From positions 1-64,000 of the forward strand of contig UPZG01000001.1 of assembly GCA_900538705.1 (NCBI GenBank): DNA of 64,000 nucleotides. Direction: 5' to 3'. This document shows, one piece after another, positions 18,143 to 25,129 of the stretch (its first letter is position 1; every line of letters starts with the position of its first letter). A program made the position numbers and the translations under genes. This DNA is from an uncultured Porphyromonadaceae bacterium (lineage in GTDB: Bacteria; Bacteroidota; Bacteroidia; Bacteroidales; Barnesiellaceae_A). Under the pieces are notes generated by a model. That model made no database searches. It had not been told where the DNA came from and worked only from the letters and a program-made list of their open reading frames with translations.

Positions 18143-19261
18143 ATGGACTTTGAAGCATTAGTAAAACATATCAGCACGATACAAAGCACGTTGCAGGCGC
18201 AAGCCGCACACGCTGTAAACCTCGCCCTGACTGCCCGCAACTGGCTCATGGGCTGCTATATCGTGGAGTTTGAACAGAACGGTGAAGACCGTGCCGCATA
18301 CGGCGAACAACTGTTGAAGAAACTGGAACAGCGGTTGAATGTCAAAGGGCTGAACGAGCGCAGGTTTCGTGAGTTCCGGCGGCTATACCTTGTTTATCCG
18401 CAACTGAAAGAGCCTATCGCACAATACATATTGGCAGGAAGCGAAATTCGGCACACACTGTCCGCCGAATTCACAGACCCAATTCGGCACACGGTGAGTG
18501 CCGAATTACAATCCGTTAATAATCAACCAAGTGAATGGAATACACAAGCTGATAGATTATTTGAAAGATTACCGTATTCTCATTTAAAGTTTATTTCTAA
18601 AATAGAAAATCCGGTCAAACGTGCTTTCTATGAAATGGAAGCAATAAGGGGTTGTTGGTCAGCAAGAGAACTGGAGCGGCAAATCAATTCCCTCTATTAC
18701 GAGCGCAGCGGATTGTCGAAAAACAAAGAAGCCTTATCTGCTTTGGTGCAACGGCAAGCCATGCCGCTGCAGCCCAAAGACATTATTAACACGCCCGTTA
18801 CGTTGGAGTTCTTGGGATTGAACGACCGTGCTTTGGTAACGGAAAACGACTTGGAGCAATCCATTCTGGACAACCTGCAACGCTTCCTGTTGGAAATGGG
18901 ACATGGCTTCTGCTTCGAAGCACGCCAAAAGAGAATCCTGATAGACGGGGATTATTTCTTTGCCGACCTCGTGTTTTATCACCGCATTTTGAAATGCCAT
19001 GTCATCGTGGAATTGAAGATAGACAAGTTCCGCCACGAATACGCTTCGCAACTGAACCTATATCTTAACTACTTCAAGGCGGAAGTGATGCAACCCGACG
19101 ACAATCCGCCTGTCGGCATCCTGCTTTGCACCGAGAAGGGCGACACGTTGGTAAAATACGCCACTGCCGGATTAGACCCGAACATCTTCGTGCAAAAGTA
19201 TATGATAGAACTTCCCACTGAAGAGGAAATTAAGAAGTTCATTTCAACTGCAAACTATTAG
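18143..19261 (+). CDS. DUF1016 (YhcG-type) PD-(D/E)XK nuclease domain protein
   Basis: 372 residues. The N-terminal helical DUF1016_N part (about 1-170) has the typical start with a Trp (ARNWLMGCYIVEFEQNG). The C-terminal PDDEXK nuclease has FADLVFYHR (acidic residue, about 273) and VIVELKID (E-x-K, about 288-295), so the catalytic set looks intact. The family is found near restriction or mobile genes and is thought to cut nucleic acid; its target is unknown. It directly follows the integrase remnant, as DUF1016 genes often do in Bacteroidales elements. A strong terminator follows. Confidence 0.88.
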   Translation: MDFEALVKHISTIQSTLQAQAAHAVNLALTARNWLMGCYIVEFEQNGEDRAAYGEQLLKKLEQRLNVKGLNERRFREFRRLYLVYPQLKEPIAQYILAGSEIRHTLSAEFTDPIRHTVSAELQSVNNQPSEWNTQADRLFERLPYSHLKFISKIENPVKRAFYEMEAIRGCWSARELERQINSLYYERSGLSKNKEALSALVQRQAMPLQPKDIINTPVTLEFLGLNDRALVTENDLEQSILDNLQRFLLEMGHGFCFEARQKRILIDGDYFFADLVFYHRILKCHVIVELKIDKFRHEYASQLNLYLNYFKAEVMQPDDNPPVGILLCTEKGDTLVKYATAGLDPNIFVQKYMIELPTEEEIKKFISTANY

Positions 19262-19276
19262 CAATAAAAAACACTA

Positions 19277-19322
19277 CTGGCGAAAAGAAGGAAAGCCATT
19301 CTTTCTCTTTTCGCCAGCACGT
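19277..19322 (+). terminator. Terminator after the DUF1016-type gene
   Basis: An 11-bp stem (CTGGCGAAAAG/CTTTTCGCCAG), extended by weaker pairs toward a short loop, with T-rich sequence after it. Confidence 0.75.
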
Positions 19323-19419
19323 TTATTACTGCCAACAAGAATAGGTTTAGGTTAGTTTGGATGTATATACAAAAGACAGAACTAAACCGTAAATGCAGAC
19401 GATAATTATAGCAAGTCAC

Positions 19420-21435
19420 TTATGATACATTCTGTTCTTCCAAGACTATATTAGCATCATTATCGCATTTTTCAGGCTTAATCCGCTCTATACGACGAAT
19501 ATGTTTTGCCCTATTAGCTATAATTAACGGTACACGCTCGACAACAACAACCGATGTGTCAAGCCCCAACGCACTCGGTTCTCCAATGCCTATCTTTCTA
19601 ATTAAGGCATAAAGGCTCATCAGCAAATTTTGTCGGCGGTTACGGGAATCTTCAGGATAATATATCCGGTGGATAATAATAAAGCGAAAATCACCCGGTA
19701 TGCCATTCTTATGCAATGAAGGATAAGAGCTTGTTAGTTCTACTTCACCATCCGCAACAAGGTCATCAACTACTTGTCGTAAATAAAGGCTCACGCGCGG
19801 TTCTATACGAAAACCTATACGCATGGTTATACTAAACAATGTCCCTTTTATTAATGTGGAACAATTATATTCAAGTGTGTCTGGTGTATCCACAAATTCA
19901 AGGTTAATAAGCCAATAATGATCTGCCCGTTTAGGCTGCTTATTAATTATGGAATACAACAATTTATCGTCCACACAACCTTCTTTGTCTGCATGATTCA
20001 CATAGACAAGATTAGAAGCATATTTGGATATGCTTTCGTCCGCCTTAATATCAGAAATAATGTTGTAGTATTCACTTAACCGTTTGGAAGACATATGTTT
20101 TCGACGAATTTTGTTGGCACTTACCCATACAAACATGATAAAACATAATAATCCACCTATTAACAGCGTAAACCAACCTCCGACCATAAATTTGGACAGG
20201 TTTGCAGCAAGGAAAATACCTTCAATAACACAATATCCGCCGACAAACAGTATTGATAGAATGCGTGGAATGTTATGCATATGCAAATAGAATCCCAACA
20301 ACAATGTTGTCATCAACATTGTAATAGTTATGGCAAGTCCATAAGCGGCTTCCATGTGGGTGGAATCTCGAAACAACAATATAGTAAATATTACTCCAAT
20401 ATACATTACAAGGTTTACCATTGGAATAAATGACTGACCTTTTACGTTGGTAGGGTGCTTAATACGCATACGAGGCCAGAAATTCAAGTTCATAGCTTCA
20501 CTCAATATGGAAAATGAACCGCTTATTAGAGCTTGGCTCGCAACAATAGCTGCCCCGGTAGCCATTGCTATGGAAAACAACAGTATTTCTTGTGGCATGA
20601 TTGAATAAAATGGGTTCACTGTACCTTCTGCACTTTCCGGATGATGCAATACCCACGCTCCTTGCCCCAAATAATTTAGAATAAGCATCACCTTTACAAA
20701 TATCCAACTGACCGTAATATTTCGTCTGCCACAGTGCCCTAAATCAGAGTATAAGGCTTCTGCACCAGTGGTACACAAGAAAACGGCACCCAATATCAGA
20801 AACCAGTGGGGGGATTCCACTAATAACCGTATGGCATAGTAAGGATTGAAAGCCTTGAATACTTGAGGATAGGAAGTCAGACTGATAGCTCCGGCGATTC
20901 CAAGAAGCAGGAACCAAAGTAGCATAAATATGCCAAATGACCGTCCTATATTTTCTGTACCAAAACGCTGAACGAAAAATATAATGGTAATAATGGTCAG
21001 TGTAATAGGAATCACAGGCAGATGCGGACTGATACTTTCAAGTCCTTCTATGGCAGTTGTGACCGTAATGGCTGGAGTGATAATACCATCAGCAAGCAAA
21101 GTGCTCGCACCGATAATGGCAATGATGTAAATCCACCTTCTTCTGTGGCGGCGTAAAAGGGCATAAAGCGCAAGTATGCCACCCTCCCCGTTATTGTCGG
21201 CACGGAGAGCCACCAGCACATATTTCACCGTAGTCTGAAGAGTAAGCGTCCATATGATACAAGACAATGCGCCTAAAACATAATTTTCATCAAGAGCTTC
21301 TCCAGTATGAATGATGGCTTTCATAACATAGAGTGGCGATGTTCCAATGTCACCAAAAACAATACCCAATGTGATGAGTAACCCGGCAAATCCAAGTTTA
21401 TGTTGAATATTGCCTTCTTTTGATAGGTTTGCCAT
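19420..21435 (-). CDS. kup: KUP-family potassium transporter
   Basis: Inner-membrane K+ uptake system, 671 residues, about 12 helices followed by a cytosolic C-terminal domain of about 200 residues. The N-terminal signature GIVFGDIGTSPLYV is present, as are GGILALYALLRR and GAEALYSDLGHCGRRNI. Length fits the family. It sits between the nuclease gene and the mobilization scar, inside the island, so it may be cargo rather than the housekeeping copy. Box TATATTTG (21485-21492 on the minus strand) lies 50 nt upstream. The C-terminal cytosolic part resembles regulatory domains of other KUP proteins. Confidence 0.94.
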   Translation of the reverse strand: MANLSKEGNIQHKLGFAGLLITLGIVFGDIGTSPLYVMKAIIHTGEALDENYVLGALSCIIWTLTLQTTVKYVLVALRADNNGEGGILALYALLRRHRRRWIYIIAIIGASTLLADGIITPAITVTTAIEGLESISPHLPVIPITLTIITIIFFVQRFGTENIGRSFGIFMLLWFLLLGIAGAISLTSYPQVFKAFNPYYAIRLLVESPHWFLILGAVFLCTTGAEALYSDLGHCGRRNITVSWIFVKVMLILNYLGQGAWVLHHPESAEGTVNPFYSIMPQEILLFSIAMATGAAIVASQALISGSFSILSEAMNLNFWPRMRIKHPTNVKGQSFIPMVNLVMYIGVIFTILLFRDSTHMEAAYGLAITITMLMTTLLLGFYLHMHNIPRILSILFVGGYCVIEGIFLAANLSKFMVGGWFTLLIGGLLCFIMFVWVSANKIRRKHMSSKRLSEYYNIISDIKADESISKYASNLVYVNHADKEGCVDDKLLYSIINKQPKRADHYWLINLEFVDTPDTLEYNCSTLIKGTLFSITMRIGFRIEPRVSLYLRQVVDDLVADGEVELTSSYPSLHKNGIPGDFRFIIIHRIYYPEDSRNRRQNLLMSLYALIRKIGIGEPSALGLDTSVVVVERVPLIIANRAKHIRRIERIKPEKCDNDANIVLEEQNVS

Positions 21436-21484
21436 AAAAAGTAGTTTTTTGTTCTACATATATTTGTTTTCCTTTTAAGCGGCG

Positions 21485-21492
21485 CAAATATA
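21485..21492 (-). promoter_or_regulatory. -7 box of kup
   Basis: TATATTTG in gene direction, 50 nt before the kup start. It lacks the dyad seen upstream of the genes at 22.3-31.4 kb. Confidence 0.55.
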
Positions 21493-21616
21493 AAATAAAA
21501 TCTTAACAATAAGATTTCACTTTTCTTTTTTCGTGAAAAATATCATATAAACATTGACGATGGTCAAGGCTTGTCTAAAAAAATAGTCTGTTTGAATTAC
21601 GTATAACTATTAAACT

Positions 21617-21659
21617 CAAAAGCCGAAGTTATGGGACTTATCCTTCACCTCGGCTTTTT
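21617..21659 (-). terminator. Terminator downstream of the relaxase remnant
   Basis: Hairpin AAAAGCCGA/TCGGCTTTT with further pairs toward the loop, 6 nt beyond the stop of the relaxase tail. It has probably been kept from the original mobilization operon. Confidence 0.65.
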
Positions 21660-21664
21660 GCTAT

Positions 21665-21757
21665 TTACTGATTTCCTAACCTATCAGCTTCCTTTTTCAA
21701 CTGCTCAGCCTGCTCATTAAGCAGCTTTGCCCGTTCCAAGGCTTCCGCCTGTCTGTG
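21665..21757 (-). pseudogene. 3' tail of a mobilization relaxase
   Basis: On the minus strand the last 30 or so codons read RQAEALERAKLLNEQAEQLK and end LGNQ-stop. This is a coiled-coil, Glu/Lys/Ala-rich tail of the kind that ends Bacteroidales MobB-type relaxases. No relaxase catalytic part is present. The fragment meets, head to head, a MobC-like fragment on the plus strand near 21755, so this is a deletion or inversion scar of a mobilization module. Identification rests on composition and context. Confidence 0.55.
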
Positions 21758-22303
21758 GCGGCGTTCATCCGCGAAGCCGCATTGGGCAAAGAACTGTCAG
21801 CCGCACTCACCATAGAGGAAAATGAGCGGATGAAACGCACTGCCAACATCAGCTATAAGTTGCAAGTCAACCTCAATCAGATTGCACGGCTGGCCAACAT
21901 CCACGGTTTACCTTTTGTAACAGACGCTATCCGCGAATATATCTGCCGTACCAACGAATATTTCAAGACCGGTTCATGGCATGAAATGGATTTATCTGCC
22001 TACGAATCCGAGCAAAAACCGCGGGAGCAGCTTTCCGCAAAAGTACGTGAACTTCAAGAAAAGAACACGGAATTACAGAAAGCGGCGACCAACTATTACC
22101 TTTATACCGCCGAGGGTGAACGCCTTTTCTGCGAGCGGCATGACTGCCGGATTTATCCCGATAACTGGGGCATCTACTGGCATTTCAAGGTCGCCGATTA
22201 TCCAGCTTATATACTTCCGAATGAAATCTGCCGGGCTTACCTTAACCATGAAATTTCAATAAGGGATGTATATGTGCATTGGTATAAGAATGGTGAAAAA
22301 TAA
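21755..22303 (+). pseudogene. MobC-like relaxosome protein fragment with an extra C-terminal segment
   Basis: The first about 75 residues (AAFIREAALGKEL, then NLNQIARLANIHG) match the C-terminal half of relaxosome proteins of the MobC/BmgB type, which help relaxases at oriT. The N-terminal ribbon-helix part is missing and the frame opens with GTG at the junction with the relaxase tail. The remaining roughly 100 residues (YNYY-like start, CERHDCRIYPDNWGIYW, ICRAYLNHEI) are of a family I do not recognise and could be a separate domain or a fusion created by the rearrangement. Function unlikely but expression cannot be excluded. Confidence 0.55.
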
Positions 22304-22310
22304 TGGCTTC

Positions 22311-23069
22311 CTACTTGACTTTCTTGTTTAGAAGAAGAGTGACCGTTGCTTCTTTACAATCGATACCTTCTGTAATAATGCCAAATCGAATGTCTTCATA
22401 ATTCAGCCACGAACAGACATTACGTTTGAAATCTTCCAGTTCCTCGTTGATTAACGGATATTGGTCAGAAATACGAATACAGACCACAGCGTTATTGTAT
22501 CGACTTAGGTCAAGTTGCTGGTATTTGGTCATAGAATCAGCAATATAGGCTAATCGGTTTCCTTGTCCGTTGGTAATGGAGTGATAATCATATCGCGTAC
22601 CGTATTCCACTTGCAATAGATAGGCTAAATCTTTGTACATGAAACTGCTTCCGGACACAGTAAGTTCTTGTATGATGGACTTCCTTCGTTCCATTTTGCT
22701 TTGTATGGAACCATGATTTTTCCAGAAATTTTCAATTATTTCCGCCGGAGAAAAACCATAAAAGGTGATGTCGTATATACAATGTGCAGCAATTTCCTCT
22801 TTGTTTAGAGTTGCATTCTTGGGTAAAACAAGTTCTTTAGCCAATTCATTCTCCCAAAAATCTGCGTCTAAAGACTGCACGCTTACCCAATCCTCTTCTT
22901 GCTCTATCCAAACTTTCCCAACAAACTTAGGATTAGGCTGCATATCCCGAAGAATATCGTATGCTTCCCGAAAGGCATAGATATTGTCAAAATGCCCGAC
23001 TATTATTTCTTTCAAGTAAGGAAGCAAGTCGTCAAATCCTACTTCCATGATTAATTCTTTCACCGTCAT
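22311..23069 (-). CDS. Unknown family protein (single-copy relative of the repeat protein at 28955)
   Basis: 252 residues, no signal or membrane segment. The N-terminal about 120 residues (TVKELIMEVGFDDLLPYL, YDILRDMQPN, then LNKEEIAAHCIYDITFYGFS) follow the same plan as each repeat of the protein at 28955-29818: a start helix with FDD, an Arg/Tyr-rich stretch, strands and a closing helix with a W/Y-x-x-T pattern. I think this is the family called DUF6557, but that is from memory. The C-terminal about 130 residues (SGSSFMYKDLAYLL onward) are different and unassigned. Its promoter has the shared island architecture. Confidence 0.7.
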   Translation of the reverse strand: MTVKELIMEVGFDDLLPYLKEIIVGHFDNIYAFREAYDILRDMQPNPKFVGKVWIEQEEDWVSVQSLDADFWENELAKELVLPKNATLNKEEIAAHCIYDITFYGFSPAEIIENFWKNHGSIQSKMERRKSIIQELTVSGSSFMYKDLAYLLQVEYGTRYDYHSITNGQGNRLAYIADSMTKYQQLDLSRYNNAVVCIRISDQYPLINEELEDFKRNVCSWLNYEDIRFGIITEGIDCKEATVTLLLNKKVK

Positions 23070-23096
23070 GATTGCTCTGTTTTAAAGTTTCCGGTT

Positions 23097-23122
23097 ACAA
23101 AATAAAGCCTGTGATATGCCAT
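23097..23122 (-). promoter_or_regulatory. Shared island promoter element, site E (gene at 22311)
   Basis: In gene direction: ATGGCAT, 10 nt, then TTATTTTGT. The GCAT half of the dyad is present; the ATGC half is degenerate (ATACACT in place of ATGCTTT). Confidence 0.6.
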
Positions 23123-23137
23123 ATTAGTGTATAACTT

Positions 23138-23929
23138 CTATAATTTGATAGGAAATCCTATCCCATTTTTGAGAATATACTCATTCCCGGCATTATGCTC
23201 ATCGTATTGACCGTATGCTACGGCATAAATCTTGCATCCGTACTTGTGTGCAAAATGTACTGTATTCATCGTGCCGCTCTTCACAGCGCATTGAACGACA
23301 ATGACTCTTTGTGCTAAAGCTGCTTGCAGTCGGTTGCGGGCATACAGCCGTGCAGGATTGGCTTTCACGCCAAAAGGTTGTTCGGAGATAATTAAACCGC
23401 CCTTGTCGATAATTTCTTGCTGCAAGAATTCGTTTGCTTTAGGGTGGACGATATTCAAACCGGATGCAACTACTGCAATAGTTTTTCCATTGGCATCTAT
23501 ACATCCTTGATGAGCGGCACTGTCACATCCCAATGCCAATCCGCTCACTATGACATTTCCTTTCAAGGCATTGTCTCTTGCCAATTGATAGGCTATATTA
23601 CATCTGACATCATCAGTGTTTCGTGAGCCAATGATGGCAATGGAATTTTCGTTATAAAGTAACTCCTTATTTCCCAATAGATGAATTAACGCAGGTGCTT
23701 CTACGCCAATTTGAGCAAATGAAACTGGATAATCGTCTGCATAATAAGGGATAATGCCAATGTTCGCTTCTTTTTCTTTCTCACAAATCATCTTTGCTTT
23801 TGCGAAGGTTGCCGGATGAAGGGCGATTGTTTCTCGTAATTCCCGTTCCTCTTTACCGCATATATCAGCATAGTGACACCGCAACAAATGCAGGCATGTC
23901 AGTTCTTCTATCGAAAATCTATTTCCCAT
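23138..23929 (-). CDS. DprA/Smf-like protein (SLOG superfamily)
   Basis: 263 residues. The Rossmann-type DprA core is clear: IAIIGSRN, IVSGLALGCDSAAHQG, KTIAVVASGLN, GGLIISEQPFG, ARNRLQAALAQRVIVVQ and SGTMNTVHFAHKYG. It has a short helical N-terminal part but no C-terminal winged-helix domain, unlike typical DprA, so it is a compact member. DprA loads RecA on ssDNA in competent cells, and related SLOG proteins bind nucleotides or DNA in phage-defence loci. The start at 23929 (MGNRFSIEEL) follows the shared promoter element; an upstream ATG would sit inside that element. Confidence 0.85.
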   Translation of the reverse strand: MGNRFSIEELTCLHLLRCHYADICGKEERELRETIALHPATFAKAKMICEKEKEANIGIIPYYADDYPVSFAQIGVEAPALIHLLGNKELLYNENSIAIIGSRNTDDVRCNIAYQLARDNALKGNVIVSGLALGCDSAAHQGCIDANGKTIAVVASGLNIVHPKANEFLQQEIIDKGGLIISEQPFGVKANPARLYARNRLQAALAQRVIVVQCAVKSGTMNTVHFAHKYGCKIYAVAYGQYDEHNAGNEYILKNGIGFPIKL

Positions 23930-23947
23930 ATTCTCATCCTTTTTTCC

Positions 23948-23983
23948 GCAAAGATGAATGGAAGTGATGCCAATGTAAAGCAT
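23948..23983 (-). promoter_or_regulatory. Shared island promoter element, site A (DprA-like gene)
   Basis: In gene direction: ATGCTTT, 3 nt, TTGGCAT, 10 nt, CATCTTTGC. The dyad ATGC-N9-GCAT is perfect in its four outer bases. Confidence 0.7.
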
Positions 23984-24005
23984 TACTGCAATTTTTTCTC
24001 ATCTT

Positions 24006-24041
24006 ATGCTTTGATGTTACATATCCTTGACAGAACTTTGC
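24006..24041 (+). promoter_or_regulatory. Shared island promoter element, site F (gene at 24138)
   Basis: ATGCTTT, 3 nt, GTTACAT, 10 nt, GAACTTTGC. Spacing is identical to the other sites although the second half site is degenerate. It predicts a leader of about 90 nt. A second TATATTTG-like box nearer the gene (about 24095) is an alternative promoter. Confidence 0.5.
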
Positions 24042-24137
24042 AGCAACAGATATTGCATTTCTCATTGAAAATGAAAGTTTTCTTGAGAGAATTCGCTATA
24101 TTTGTTTTAAAATTCATCCACTTTAAAATATACGTTT

Positions 24138-25028
24138 ATGGAAACATTATCAGAGCAATTGACCGAACTCTACGAAAGTAAATGGAAAGGCTTAATGGAA
24201 CAACTGGAAGCCAATGGATTGCGAGACAAACTGCAATGTCCGTTCTTAATTTCTCTGTTGCGTTCGGGACAAAAGAAAGAAGAAAGAGAAAAAGAACAAG
24301 CGCTAATAGGTTATGATAAGTGGTATGCGCAGAAAGAAACCCCAAAGCATGAAGAATGGTACACCAAAGCCGACATCAAAATCATGTTCTTTGGTAAAGA
24401 GCCAAATGGTTGGGAACGAGATAATGTTGAAGAACATTTAGATGTAGGTGATTTAATGGCTACCTATGAAGATTTCCTTGATGACAATTATGTGGCAATA
24501 GAAGGGAATGGAGGATATTTTAGTGGTGGAAGTCAATTCTTCAAAAGAGGAATCAACGGTATCATGGCAGAAATTAAAGATAATTTGCTCAATGCATATC
24601 CTGGCAAGCGTGTCTCTATGATTTGGAATGAAATTTCTAAACTTTCTGCCCGTACTACAAAAGGTGGTGGTGCCGTAAATGCAGATGTGCACGAAATAGA
24701 GAAGAACTTTTTCCACGTAATTCTGGATGAAGTTGAAATTCTTAAACCGGATATATTGATATTCTTTATTGGACCGGGAATGGAAAACAACAAATACTAT
24801 AATTACATATTGGAGAACTTTAAGTTAAATGGGAAGCCAAATCCGTTACCCAATTTGCCTACGGGCGAGGATGTCATCAAACTTCCTATTGAGGGTGTAA
24901 AATTCGCATATAAAACTTATCATCCCGGATATGCACCTAAAGATGCGAATGCATTTCATGGGAAACTTTACGATGCCATTCTTAAAGATATCAAAGAAAA
25001 CATAGACAAACTTTTAAAGAAAGAATAA
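24138..25028 (+). CDS. Protein with weak resemblance to uracil-DNA glycosylases
   Basis: 296 residues, soluble. Two spaced motifs recall the UDG fold: IMFFGKEPNGW (in the place of the GxxP water-activating motif) and FAYKTYHPGY (in the place of the HPSP DNA-intercalating motif), with an ILIFFIGPG strand between them. The charged helical N-terminus (about 1-75) is additional. If it is a glycosylase relative, the usual catalytic Asp is not evident, so it may bind rather than cut nucleic acid. This is an inference from motif spacing only. Promoter with the shared dyad layout in its degenerate form. Confidence 0.55.
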   Translation: METLSEQLTELYESKWKGLMEQLEANGLRDKLQCPFLISLLRSGQKKEEREKEQALIGYDKWYAQKETPKHEEWYTKADIKIMFFGKEPNGWERDNVEEHLDVGDLMATYEDFLDDNYVAIEGNGGYFSGGSQFFKRGINGIMAEIKDNLLNAYPGKRVSMIWNEISKLSARTTKGGGAVNADVHEIEKNFFHVILDEVEILKPDILIFFIGPGMENNKYYNYILENFKLNGKPNPLPNLPTGEDVIKLPIEGVKFAYKTYHPGYAPKDANAFHGKLYDAILKDIKENIDKLLKKE

Positions 25029-25041
25029 CTTGTGAACCACT

Positions 25042-25067
25042 TTGGCATAACTTGATCTCATCTTTGC
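25042..25067 (+). promoter_or_regulatory. Shared island promoter element, site C (gene at 25130)
   Basis: TTGGCAT, 10 nt, CATCTTTGC. It shares TTGGCAT with sites A and D and the ACTT that follows with sites A and B. The upstream ATGC half is not conserved here. Leader of about 60 nt. Confidence 0.65.
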
Positions 25068-25129
25068 ATTGAAATGGATGGAAAGATGAGGTTTTGTTTT
25101 TCCTATGTGTAACTTAAAACCGGAAGAAT

